From NCBI RefSeq assembly GCF_035582795.1, contig NC_134379.1, positions 2,232,001 to 2,296,000 on the forward strand: 64,000 nt of DNA, in the 5' to 3' direction. Shown one piece after another: positions 1-11,500 of this stretch (its first letter is position 1; each line of letters starts with the position of its first letter). A model generated the notes under the pieces. It made no database searches. It had not been told where the DNA came from and saw only the letters and a list, made by a program, of their open reading frames with translations. The stretch comes from Mycteria americana (taxonomy: Eukaryota > Chordata > Aves > Ciconiiformes > Ciconiidae). The position numbers and the translations under genes are program-made.

Positions 1-225
1 GCGATCAAATCCTACGTCTTGCAATATCTGAAATCCGGAGTTGAAGAAAACGAAGCGGGAACGCGCACGGACTTGTGCGAGAGGGAGGGAGTATTAAAAG
101 GAGCTATCGAACATCTCGGTGGGATAGAGAAACAGCTGGAGGGCAAAGCTAGGGTAAGGGTGTCTGTTTATCTGGAAGATGTCTTGACAAACCATGCCAA
201 TGCCGCTGAATTAACAGAGGCTTAG
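1..225 (+). CDS. HEATR6: C-terminal end of HEATR6 (probable), partial
   Basis: The window opens in frame 1 inside a coding exon that runs 74 codons to TAG at 223-225. The visible tail is hydrophilic and probably helical, with segments such as AIKSYVLQYLKSG and EHLGGIEKQLEGK. It has normal mixed codon use, unlike the GC-biased frames that follow. HEATR6 is a large HEAT-repeat protein of poorly defined function. The assignment rests mainly on synteny: as I recall, Heatr6 lies directly upstream of Hnf1b on the same strand in mouse. It also rests on a general resemblance to a HEAT-repeat C-terminus. No HEAT repeat is complete here, so the family cannot be proved from this fragment. The start lies outside the window. 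That it is the 3' end of a gene is much surer than its name. Confidence 0.55.
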   Translation, partial: AIKSYVLQYLKSGVEENEAGTRTDLCEREGVLKGAIEHLGGIEKQLEGKARVRVSVYLEDVLTNHANAAELTEA

Positions 226-690
226 AAAGAAACGCCTGTTTCAGTGACCAATAACTTACCCTTCTGACTGGGCACAGAGAAGAAACGCACTGCTTTCACT
301 TACACAGGGTATCCAGAAGACAAATTTCCTGTTGTTGGTATTTAATAAGTTTGAAATAAATTGTTTAAATCATTCATAATGCCTGATGAAAAGATCGGTA
401 GAACTTTTTTTTTAATATATATATTTCTGTGAGCTCTTAAGTTGTCCTCACTTGGTTTTGTCTGTACACGTAACTGTTACAGTGTCACCACGTGGAAAAC
501 AAATGCCTTTTCCTTCTTTGTATGTTTTATAAAAACAGCCTGTTCTCAGCTTACCTAAAAGCATTTTGTTACTATTGCTGCTGCATTCAAAATCATGTTT
601 GTAAAGGAGGGGTCTGGAAGAATTTTGTTTTTTTCTGAGCACTGCAAATGTTGTCACTCTTGTGTTCCTGCAATAAACCTAAATATGCCA
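226..690 (+). terminator. HEATR6: 3' UTR and poly(A) signals of the HEATR6-like gene
   Basis: The sequence after the TAG is AT-rich and non-coding. It has two canonical AATAAA hexamers, at 355-360 and 672-677. The first is followed by a T-rich run near 405-415 that could be its downstream element. The second ends the AT-rich stretch, after which GC content rises, so it may be the distal cleavage site. Which is used cannot be told from sequence. Confidence 0.5.
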
Positions 691-3600
691 ATATTTGAAT
701 CCTAGCTTAGAGCAAACACACTTTGCCTTTATCTGTTACGTTCCTGGTGTCTTACACAGGGCCTGCGCCTCCCTGCTCCCTTCACTCATCCTGTCTTCCA
801 AAAACTCCCAATTCCTTGTTTCCAGGTGGGTGGTACCGTGCTGCGTAAGCCAGAAAATTCAAAGTAGGTCCTCTGAGGCTGGGATTTTGACTCTTCAAGC
901 AGTGCTACCCCGGGGGCTCGGTCGCCTTTCTGTGGGAGGTGCAGTGACGTTCTAAACTTCATGTGGGTTTGTTTCTGAAGTTCTGTCCCCTTCCCATTCC
1001 TTCATGACGCTGCTGCTTGCTCTCTGTTTGCTATGTGCTTACTGTGCTGATAGCTGGTGGAGGACTGGGCTCTCTGATGTTGCTGGGGACAAATCAATGC
1101 CTCCAGGAATGAGCCGGCCTGGGGGGCACTTTGAGAGTTAAGTGCCTGCTGTCCTAACCTCTGGGTGGATGTTTGAACAGAGCTCAGCGCAAGCCCTGGC
1201 TGTCATAAAAGCTCTTGGGGATACAAAATTTGTCTGCTTTTGTTTTTCCATTCTTGCTGCTGGTTTCAGTGCGCCTCAAGTAGTGTGAGTATCCGAAACC
1301 CCTTCGGCGTAACGTTTGCTGGGTGCATGGGGCCGGTTCCCTGCCACCAGTGACTTCTCCCGCTGTAACGGCCTGCGGCAGGAGCAGCTCTGCCAACCTC
1401 TGGCGCGCGGTGAGGCTTGTCCCAGTGCTTTGAAAGGCTGAGCAGCTGCCTGGGACAGAGGCTGAGGAAGACAGCGGTAGACCTGAGCATCGCTGCTGGG
1501 CCCAGCACCGCCGCTGCCCTTACTGCTCCCCAGCGCCTCATGGGCCCGATCCTGGATCAGGATCACCCCTGGCTATGCTTCAAATTACAGATTTACACTT
1601 AAGCTGACACTTGCTCCTTTTCTCCCTCTTTGTACCTGTACCCATCTTTGAGTTTCCGCCATATGAATCAAACCCGTGTTTTGCAGCTGCGTTTTGGCTC
1701 TAGAAGAAATCTGTCCCGTTACCTTTGAAAGCATGACGGTGCCTGGATTTCTTGCCCGGGTTTGCCGACAGCCCTGTACCAGCCGAAATACCGGTGGTGA
1801 GGCAGCTGTGGGACTCGGTGTCCGACGTGTGGTCAGGCAGCAGACCCCAGGCGTACCAGTGCTGTGGCTGTCCCAGCAGCCCACACCCGCTGTCAGTACT
1901 GGGAGAAGGACGGCCGTTCTGAATGGAGAAACCCCTGTTGATTCAAGAATTACATTGCTTTGGAAAGAGTTTTGCCTTTGTGCACAGAATCACGTGAGCG
2001 ACGTAGCATCTCTGCCCACGGAGCGCCACGAGGCTGCGAGCCCGAGCCTCGGTTCCCACGTCGCAGCGAAGGGGCTGCGCAGACACCCCGCAACCACGCC
2101 AGAAACAACTGGCTTGCTCCCAATGCTGAGAAATCCACCTCCACGGGTATTTTACGTGCCCCAAGAAACGGATGGGAGCTGCTGGGATTCTCAATAGTGC
2201 GTAGCCAACGTCTCTGGGTTTTATTACAAACGTCTGTGAAGCCTCACCTGGCTCCTGAAACACCTAAGGGCTTTTGAGGAAATGGGGACTTGTGCTCTGA
2301 GCAGCATTGAGCGAGCGATGGAGGCAAACCAAGAGCTCAAGTGGCTGAATAAACCAGAAGTGAGCGTCCCCGCTGCGCGTGGTGGCAGCCTGCCTGCTCG
2401 GTGTATGAAGTTTTCTAAATAACCACGTCCAGTACTTCAACTCATATTGGGGAACACGCAACTTTTCTCAGACAGAAAGATAAGAATATCTTTTATCTTT
2501 GGGAGCAAAAGCAGTTTCCAGGTAGCCTTGGCTGAAGGCAGCATAAGCAGTTTTCTCTGTGTGAGCTATCAGTTTAACGAAGAGCCCAACTCATTACTGG
2601 ATGCTAAAGCAGAAGGGGTTCAGCACCTTCTGATCTGCTGAGCCTGTTCCTCAACATCTGGCTGCTATCTTTCCCTCAAGACCAGGCAAGAATAAGGCCG
2701 TGTGTCTGAATGCCAGACAGAGTTCAGTTCATCCGTAAAGGAGCTGAATCAGTTACCGGTTGGTTTCGTTGGTTGGTTGTGCACACCGTTAGCTGCTCTC
2801 TTCCGTAGCTGTCTTCTCCAGGGATGCTCGTGGACTCCGAGTGTCCCAGGCGTTGACTCAACCCATCACCACGTTACAGCAATAAGCACTGAAATGCCAG
2901 TTTGGGTAGAGAATCTGGATTTTGTGGTCTCACCCCACACGCTCATTACAAACCTCCTGCCTGCGAAGAGGAGAACGTAAGATGGGTCTTACGTTGATGC
3001 CAGCCTTTCATTCTCCTGTAGGAAGATCCTTCCCCCAGCTTCTGGACACCCTTTGCTGACCCTCTGGGGAAAAAACAGTGTGTGCACGGGGGAGAGCAGA
3101 CAGGCAGGAGCTGGTTTTCACTCTGGCTGGTGGAACTCCATCCAGCATCTTCCGAAGATGAGACAAACACCTCATCACCCCTGCTTCCCATCACGGCCGG
3201 CAGCGCAGGGCTCGGCCCCGCTCAGCAGCCAGCAGCCGCATCACCTCTCCTGCCAGCGCACGGGCATTGCTGGGGAGACACGCGTTATAGGGGGGTGGAG
3301 GGGGCGGCTACAGAGATTCAGGCCTAATTTCTGTGGACAACAACTAAAAAGCCACTGGGTGGGGACCTGGGTCAGTCATGGGGGTCAGCTGTGCCCGGCC
3401 CCAGCCCTGCGGGATGTTTCTGCTGCCGGTGGTTGCACCTGGGTGCAGTCCTGAGGGTGCCGGAGCAGAGCTGGGATGGGCTCTCCTGCCTGATACCGAG
3501 GTCAGTGACGATTTCATGTGTCCCTTTAGCGTCAGGTGCTCGGTTTTGGTGCCTGGCGGAGCCGCGTGTGCCCCGTGCCACCTGCTCGCTGCCAGCGAGA

Positions 3601-3699
3601 GCAGCGGGGGTGGACGCAGCCTCCATCCTCGGCCGGGGACTGGTGAAGCACGAGGTGCTCGGGGCCGGCGAAAGGCAGCACCTTCCACACCCCGGCCAA

Positions 3700-3830
3700 G
3701 GTTTTATTGTCCTGCCTCTTTATTGTTGTGTTTACAAGCCAGGCGCTTTATAGGTTTTACTATGAATAGTTTCAAGGAGAAGGTAATTACCTTATCACAT
3801 GCAGGATGATTTATAGCCAAGGTGGCAAGG
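3700..3830. promoter_or_regulatory. Candidate noncoding regulatory island with palindrome
   Basis: This AT-rich block stands out in GC-rich surroundings. It holds a SOX-type ATTGTT (3722-3727), a forkhead-type TGTTTAC (3729-3735) and a perfect 14-bp palindrome AAGGTAATTACCTT (3780-3793) with a homeodomain TAATTA core. A TTATC (GATA) follows immediately. Such factors act in the kidney, gut and hindbrain tissues where HNF1B is expressed. An enhancer role is inference only, since conservation was not tested. Confidence 0.3.
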
Positions 3831-4664
3831 GACATTCAAGCTCCACATCGGCTCCGTTTGAAAGACAATCTGCCCGTTCTTCTGCGCAGGGTCACCGGGT
3901 GGGTGAAGACAAAAGGGCTTTAGTGCCCGGCCTGCCCGGTCCCAGCACCGGGACGTCTCCTGCGGCCGAGCCCCAAAGGGAGCATTTCCCCGGGCTGTGC
4001 CGGCAGCGCCTGCGCCCACCTGCAGCCCCGTGGGTTTCCCTGGGGCTGCCCACGCCGGTGGGCTCTCCCCTGCGCAACCCAGCAAGGAGCAACCCCGTGA
4101 GTTCAAAGCTCAGGTTGCAGCTCAGGTTGTAAAGCCCTTTTTATTTAATTGCCTTACCCGGAGCAGTAAATAGGCCGCGTGCCGCCCGAGAGGCTGCGTG
4201 GCCTCGCACGGCAGCGGTGACGTGCCTCTCGGTGGGACCGGGCTGGCGTGTCTGGGGATGTCTTGGTGAACTGAAGCGATTGCTTTTGTTGGGCGAAACT
4301 CCTCGCCGGCGGACCCGGCTTGCAGCGGCTGCGGGGACCGTCACACATCTCCCCTTGCCTTCACGTAGCGATTTTTATTTTTCTTCTTTTTTTTTATTCC
4401 CCCTTCCCTCCCGCAACTCTCTCTTTACGGACTGGGAGCAAAGACAATAATGCACCCGTTACCTTGTGGCCGTCGTGCTCTGAGCAGCCCCACGCAGCCG
4501 CTTCTGGGGTGGGAACGGGGAAAGGAAGGGACGGGGCCGGCCGGCCCCGGGAGCCGTCCCGGTCGCCGGGCCACGAGGTGGCACCACGTCCCCGGCCAGC
4601 GCCGGCCCGGCGGGGCGGCCACGGGCGGCTCCCGGGGCACGGGGGGGGGGGTTCGGTCGCGGGG

Positions 4665-4755
4665 GTCCCCCTTGCAGGGTGCCCGGGGTCCCCTTGCAGG
4701 GTGCCCGGGAGTGCCCAGGCGTCCCCCTTGCAGGGTGCCCGGGGTCCCCTTGCAG
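4665..4755. repeat. Short GC-rich minisatellite, about 4 copies
   Basis: About four tandem copies of a roughly 22-33 bp unit are visible, each containing CCCCTTGCAGGGTGCCCGGG or a close variant. Copies begin near 4665, 4689, 4721 and 4745. The third spacing is lengthened by an extra GTGCCCAGGC-like segment and the last copy is partial. Each unit carries a pyrimidine-CAG-G string resembling a splice acceptor. An 11-base G run (4641-4651) lies just upstream. The repeat sits in a very GC-rich, CpG-rich stretch (about 4450-5300) with no associated gene. Confidence 0.8.
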
Positions 4756-5934
4756 AGCGTGGGTGCCGCCTGCACCCACCGGAGGTTCCCGCCGGGGCGG
4801 CAGCACCCACAGCCCACGCCGGGGCGCAGCGGGGAGCTGCCCCGGCGCAGCGTGGTCCCGGCGGGGCACCGGGACAGGCCCGCAGGCGTCTTTCTCCCTG
4901 CAATGCACCGAGCCTCTCTTCGCCCGGGGCACGGCCCCGCGTGGGGCCGATCGTTGCGGCCCCGGCTCTGCGGGGGCGCGGGGGGGCTGCGATGCCCCTC
5001 GGGCCGTGGGTGCTCTGGGCAGCCCCCGGGACCCAGCCTGCGCGGGGCCTGGCCGCTGCCCACCTCCCCAAGCGAGGGGAAGGAGGGTTGCTCCCCCGGC
5101 CCCTCCGTGGGACCCCGGGGTGGCGGGGGGTCACAGCAGCCGTGCCCGGCCGGGGCTCCGGTGGCAGTGACGGCACGCGGGTACGTGAGCAATGGGGTGG
5201 CGAAGGCCGGGGTGACTTCCAGTGGCGGGGTCGGAGGGAAGAGGCTGATCCTCAGTTCATGCCTGCTGCCTCTCCCATAAAAAATGGCTCTGCGCTATCT
5301 TGCGGGCCGTCCCTCCCTAGGACCCGCTAATTTGGTGATTTTTATCCTGTCTGTTTTCCTTTTCTCCCCTCTGCCCCGCTGCAACCTCCCGCCACTCCTC
5401 CTCGGGGCGGCTCCGGGGTCGCGCTGATGGATGGCCCCCGGCAGCGCCCGCACGGAGGAGGCGACGGCCGGCGAGGGGGCTTTGGGCACGGCCGGGCCCC
5501 CTCCGGTGGGTCTGACCCGGCCATTGCGCCAACCTCTGCTCCCAGGCGATGCTTCTTCCCCAGGGCTGAAAGCCCGATGGAGGAAGGATCACAGCGGGAA
5601 GGGTGCAGGCGATGGGGAAAGGGGTGCAGAAGAAGACCATGAGGCACCCCAGGGCCCCAGGCACGGGCAGTGCCAAGCGGGGACGGGGACAGAGACGATA
5701 AAGCGGCTTGGCGAGACCTGGGGGGTGGGGACGTCCCTGGGCTCGCTTCTGCCTGTGCCACCCCGGGGGAAAGGGAGCCCGTGCTGCCCCGGCGGGGTCC
5801 TCCGGCTCCCCAGGAGCCCAGACTGGTATTTCAGTCTAGACGTGCTGGTATTTTTTCAGTCCAGCAAATTTCCTTGATGGCCCAGCGGTGAAGCACGAGC
5901 ACGCTCAGCGCACTGGCACGGGCGGCTGCTGGAA

Positions 5935-5970
5935 GGTGGGGGGTTCCCGTGGGGGGTTCCCGTGGGGGGC
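5935..5970. repeat. 13-bp G-rich direct repeat
   Basis: GGGGGGTTCCCGT is repeated directly about two and a half times. It is a local tandem duplication in GC-rich intergenic DNA. No function is apparent. Confidence 0.7.
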
Positions 5971-6607
5971 AGAGGCTGGGCAGAAGTCCTGCCGAGGCCG
6001 CGGGGGACCAGGAGCCGGTAAGGAGGTGACCGACGCACCCGCTCCTGGGGAGGCAGGAGAAACGTTTGCACTGCAAGGGGAGGGAAAACTATGTGAAACT
6101 TGAAATTTGCTCCTAAAACCAGGCTTGCTGGGTGGAAAACTTGCCGCATCTTTCTTGAGCATTGGCCCGGTCTGCAGAGGGCCGCAACGGGCTTGCGTGA
6201 AAACCTTTATTCAACAGCCGCCGACATTCCTGCTGCGCCATGTGCGGCCGCCCGGTCCCGCGCCCCCAGCAGGGTTGGGCTGGGTAAATACTTTGGGGGG
6301 GCCACCGGCTCGTCGCTGCCGGAAACGTTGCGGTGACTCAGGGGTCAGTCCCTTCCCCTTGATGCTGCGGGCACCGGGCTGATGCTTTTACCAGCCCGCC
6401 TGCCCCGGCGATGCTCCTCTGCGTGCCACCTGTCCCGAGGGACGCCGGACGCCTGCCCGGGGACCGGCCGGGCAGACAAAGGCGGCTTTCAGGGCCCCGG
6501 CGCGGCCGGCCGTGCTTGGGCGGCCTCCGAGATGTGTGAAATTCGGCTTTCGCCTGGCTCCTTCCTGGAGCGGAACTGTTCTCAGCGAAACCGTCCCCGC
6601 CGCCCGC

Positions 6608-6800
6608 CCTAATGGCTTTTCTCTGTGCGCCCGCATTAATGAATGCGAGGCCCAGCCTAATCGGAGGGAAGCCATGCAAGTAATTGCTTGAATTTTTAAT
6701 TCGGGGTTATGATACGGGAATCAAAGTCACATGGCAGCCGCTGAGGCCGCCCGCGGCTCCGCGCCATTGACTCCTGCAATTTGCTTTTGATTTTTGCCCT
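6608..6800. promoter_or_regulatory. Candidate noncoding regulatory island upstream of HNF1B
   Basis: The sequence switches from GC-rich to AT-rich for about 190 bp, with dense homeobox-like cores. There is an inverted-arm motif GCATTAATGAATGC (6632-6645), a near-palindrome CAAGTAATTGCTTG (6677-6690) and further TTTAATT and CAAAGTCA-type strings. It lies about 7 kb upstream of the HNF1B start. The motif density in a compositional island is typical of conserved developmental enhancers, but this is inference. Confidence 0.3.
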
Positions 6801-8409
6801 CCCGGCTCCCCCCACGGCCTGGCGGAGACCCCGCTGGGGGCCGGGGCTGGACCCTCCCGGGGAGGGCACCCAGCAGAGAAATGCATTCGGGGCGGGGGTC
6901 CCACCCGCAGCGGGGACTGGGGTGTGCTTGGCCGGGGTGGCCGTGTCTGCGGGGGGCCCTTGCCGCAGGTGCGAAGCCATTTGCAAACCTCTGGCGGCAT
7001 TTGCTTGCCTCCAAAACCCCTCTCCCAGCGACGGCTGCACCCGCTCCTGCCTGCGCTGCCTACGGGGAGTTGGGCTTTGTTTTTCTTTTTCCGTTATGGC
7101 AGCTCTCACCCTCGGCCCGGGGAGCTGCCAGCGGTGACCCCCTGCCCGGTGCACAGCCGCTGCCACCGTCCTCGCATGAAGGGGCGAGTGATGCGCAGAT
7201 GAGCACCCATAACCATGGGCTGAGACCTGGGACGGCGGGGCTGGCCGGGGTTTGGGGTGGGGTACCCGGGCCGGGGGGTCCCTGCGGCGGAGCCGGGGCT
7301 CGCACCAAAGGTGCCCCCAGGGACGGGTCCCCCGTCAGCGGGGAGCTCCTCCCGCCCCGAGCATCTCCTGGGCCGCGGCACGCTGCCACGCTGCTTTTGT
7401 TTTCCCAGAAAACAACCCCACCTCCCGTGCTGGTTCCAGCTCGCTTCCCTCCTCTTTGTCTTAAAATTAATAAAAAGTCAGAGGACGCGCGGCTGCTCGG
7501 TAAAGCAGAATGGCATCTGCGAAATGTCTGCCCCGCGCGGGGAGCTGAGGCTGCCCCTGCCTCCCTGCCCAGCACCGCTCGGGGCCGGGGTCTTGGGAAC
7601 CGGCCGCGCTGGGAGAAGCCAAGCCGTGCCGTGCCGGCGCTGCGCTCCGCCGTTCGGCGCGGCCGTGCGTGGGACGGACCCCGCGTGCACTGGGCAGCCC
7701 GGTTCCTCTCGGGGAGCTGCTGGCTGGCGGGCTCTGCCCCGTGACCCCGTGTTTGGGGTTTGGGCCGCTGTTGTGGTGTTCTTTGTGCTGCGATTCCTGG
7801 GCAGATAGCATTGTTTGCCCTGACACGTAAGCCGGTGACAACCTGCAAGAGCTCTGGCATGGATTCCGGCTGCGCGGCTCCCAGCCTGCCCCGCTTCCAG
7901 GGCCTTTTTATAGCCCAGCAGAACTTGTTTTGCTGTGGCAGCGAAGCAGAACCCGAGTGTGGCTGGGAGCCGCGGGGGGACACGCGTGTGGCTCCCAGTG
8001 GGTGCTGGGTCACGTTCACACCTCCCTACCCCCAAACGCCCCCCGCAGCGGGACCCTGCTCCCCCACGCTCGCTCAACTGCAGCGCTCGCCTCCGGCTCG
8101 AGACTTGGGGAGGTCGAGGGAAGCCCCCAGGCTCTGAAAACGGGGGGTCCGGGGTTTTGGGCAGGTCCCAGGGAGGGCTGGGAGCATGCTGCCGGGGAGG
8201 GGACGTGGTGGCCAGGCCACCGGTGCAGAAGGGCACGCTGCCACGGCCACGGGCAGGGGACACGCGAGGTGGTGCTGAGCCCCCCCGGCAGAGCAAGGGG
8301 ACGCCGAGCAGCCCTGGAGGGGTCCTGCCTGCGGGCGAGGGGCCACCAGCACCCCTGTGCCCCCCCCGCTGCAGAGCAGCAGAGCCCCGGCAAAGGACAG
8401 GGAGGTGAA

Positions 8410-8545
8410 GCCGGATTATGAAAGTGTTTCTTTGCTTTGCTTTTGAGAAAGGAGAACTTCAAAGGGGCCATTTATCACCAGACAAAGAGAGTCGCGAGTT
8501 ATTTGCAAAGTGTAAGGGAGAAGCATTAATTATCGGAGTGACAGA
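8410..8545. promoter_or_regulatory. Candidate noncoding regulatory island upstream of HNF1B
   Basis: An AT-richer island about 5 kb upstream of HNF1B contains a TCF/LEF-type CTTCAAAG (8457-8464), TTATTTGCAAAG with forkhead- and nuclear-receptor-like cores, and ATTAATTATC near 8526. A long open frame begins here, but its protein is low-complexity with no domain, so it is treated as non-coding. An enhancer role is unproven. Confidence 0.25.
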
Positions 8546-11500
8546 CGAACGCTGCTGCTGGGTGTCCTCCTGCCCACCCCTCCGCCCTGTCCCGGCAGCT
8601 CCCGGCAAGCCCCGGGTGGCACCCGCGCTCCTGTCCCTCCTGCCTCGTCTCCCCTCCACCTGGGGCTCGGTGTGCCGGCTGGTGCCGCAGCGGACCTGCC
8701 TGGCTCCGGGTGACGGGACCGGGGTGACGGATGTCCCCGGCATGGGTACACCCGCAGCGCTGCTGCAGCCAGAGGGACAGCACAGGGGGGTTCCCCATCG
8801 TGCCCCCGGCGCCGACGCTCTGCTGAAAGGCCGGGAGCTGCGGTCTGGGAGAAGTTGGGCTGCCGGCAAAGCCCGCCCGGAGCCCCAGCCCTGCCCGAGC
8901 GCTCCTGCTGGGCGAGACAAGACCATGGGGGAAACCAGGCGGGGAGAAATTTGGTGCCTGAGCAGCCCGGGAGCATCTCCTTCCCCGCGGCAGCCCAACT
9001 CGCCCCAACTGCCTGCGGGCTGGAAGCTGAGGTTCGCCCCGGATTCGCTGTGCGCGGAGCCAGGGGACGCATGGGTGGAAAAGTCCTTTCTTCACCCCTG
9101 CCTCGCTCCGCAGCTCCGTGTCCCCTCAGGCACGTCCCTTCCTCGGGAGCCCCGGCCCGGCCTCGTGCCGAGCGGGTCGGGCAGCGTGGCCGGTGCCGGG
9201 GCGTCCGTGGGGTGCCGGGGCCAGTGGGGTCTCTGTGCTGGGGACCGCAGGTGGCAGCTGATGGCCACGGCCAGCAGCCAGGCGGGGGGATGGGGACAGG
9301 AGGGCTCAGCCCGGAGCTGGGGCACCAGACCCCTCCAACGGAGCCCCCGTCCCAAAAGCTCTGCAGGAGGAGAGCCGCGGCCCTGTCCGTCATCGGGGAG
9401 GGAGAAGACGAGGAGCGAGAGCATTTACATCCCAAACCAAAGTGCCAACGGACCCGGCCACCCTCGGAGGGTGAAAGCGGCATCTGGGCCACCATCCCCG
9501 CCACCTCTGCGGTGTTGGAGGGCTGCAAACATTGGGGTGGCCGGGGAGCGAGGGCTCCCTGTGGCCCTGCTGAGCGAGCCCCACGCGGGGCGGGCAGCTC
9601 TCCCTTTCATGTCTGATCGCTCCCGAAACCACAGCTTCCCTTCGCCCCGCGCGGGGATCAACCACGGGTCATATTTAATAAAGGTGGGGATGGGAGAAGG
9701 CTTCAAAACATTACGTCACCTCGGTGTGGGGGAGGCGGAGGCAGGCAGGGAATGCGAAAATCTCGTCGCAAGTGGGGGCGGAGGAGAAAAAATATCAGCG
9801 AGGGGATTTAATGGCCCTGTTTTGGTGGGAACTCTCTTGCCCACTGCCCACGAGGTCAGAGGCGGTGTGTCTGCACGCGCTCAGGCGTTAAATGAAACTG
9901 TAAGAAAAAAATGAGAGGCATATATAAAATGCGTAAGTACGTCCGTGGCAGAAATCCCCCGGCGCCGTGTGAGTCACGGCGCTGTGCCCAGCTGGCCCGC
10001 CGTGGCGGCTCATGGGAGAAATCCCCGCCGGTCCCCAGGTCCCGCGGGTCCCGTGTCCCCGCGCTGCCCGGGGTGAGGGTGGGCACGAGGCTGCTCCGGC
10101 GGGGACGTGGGGGTGCCCTGGCAGGGTGCCCCCGCCTGCCCCAAGGCTTCCTCCGCCTGGGACGCAGCCGCACGGTGCCAGGAGCAAAGTCCCCCATGCC
10201 ACGGCGTCGTCCGTGCCCGACCCCGCGGGGCTGGCCGTGGCGGCCGCGTCTTCGCCGGCACGGGCGACTTCGCTGCCCGGGTGGGAGCTGCCGCCCGTGC
10301 TTGGGGGGAACACTGCGGCGGGTGATGGAGGGGGCTGCGGCTGCAGGCGAGGGATTGCCTGGCTGAGGCCATCGCGCCGGGACGGTTATTCCCTTGTGGC
10401 GATTGTGAGGGGATGGCCCTCTAGTTTGGTACCGGGGAGCCTCTCTGGTGCTGTGAGTGATGGGAGAGAGGGAGGTGAGGCCGTCTCCAGCCATGGGAGC
10501 CAGCGGCCAGCACCGGGCACCCAGACCCTCCCGCGACACACGTAGGCTGGCTGCAAACCGGGTGGCTTCGGAGGGCTGGGGGGCAGAGCAGAGCATGTTC
10601 AGCTTAAAAAAAAAAACCCCTGTGCAGCCGTCCTGCGTTCCCAGCCTCAGTCACCTCCTGGTGAAAGCTTGGGCTGATGCTCATGCTGGGCTGGTGCCTT
10701 CCCCCGGCTGGGAAACTATGCGTTCCCAGCCCCGCGGGGCACCCATCGGCCCCCTGAGCCGTAATGACCACGCTCTTCTGCTGAGGAATTAATGAGCTGT
10801 GCCGGACAACGATGGGAAAAGGCCGATTGCAGTGAGGCTCCTGACACCGCTCGGAGGAGCTGGGCGTGGAGGAAGGGGGAAGAGCAATAGGGTGAGAGAG
10901 ATGGACCAGAAAACGATATCCACTTCATTAGCCAGGTGGCTCCAAATGTGTGGAAACAGAACAAGGTCCAGGTCACCCACTGTGACAGAACATGATTATC
11001 ATGCGATGCCATGAAGCCTGTGCAAAGACCAAGTCAAAGCTCACCAGCCCACTTGAAAGGGAGAGGGGATCTTCTCGGAGCAAGAGCCAGGCTGTTCCCA
11101 GGCCGGCGGCAGGGTGGGGGGGTATCGGCAGGCGGGCACAGCCCGTGCCGGGGGGTCTGGGTGCTCAGCCCGGCTCCTGCTCCCCGCTGGCACCTGCGGA
11201 GCCTCCCACAAGCTCTGCCCTGGGCAGGAGTCTGCAAAGGGGGCAGCCGTGGGAGGAGAGCCCGGGGGCACAGCGGGTGTAAGCCCACGTCTTGGCGGCA
11301 GCGGGTTGTTGCTCAGGGACAGCGGCGGCTCTGCGTGGTCCCCCCGCCCCAAAGGCGGGTGGGTGGTTTGGTGTCTCACCCGGCACCTGGGATCAGGGGA
11401 GCTTTGGGGTGATCAGAGACCTGCTGTGGTGTGAAGGATGACAGCACCTATGGGTGCGAGGGACGTGGCGGGCACGTACCGTCGCTTACCCTCGCAGGTG

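Noticed and set aside
4320-5330. 336-codon open frame over the orphan CpG-rich stretch
   Set aside because: It runs through the minisatellite with low-complexity sequence and overlapping frames on both strands, and no family resemblance.
7060-8019. 319-codon minus-strand open frame
   Set aside because: A compositional frame in GC-rich DNA with no domain and no splice or promoter context.
8418-9914. 498-codon open frame upstream of HNF1B
   Set aside because: It is rich in Pro, Gly, Arg, Ser and Ala, overlaps equally long frames on the other strand and has no domain. It is open only because GC-rich DNA has few stop codons.
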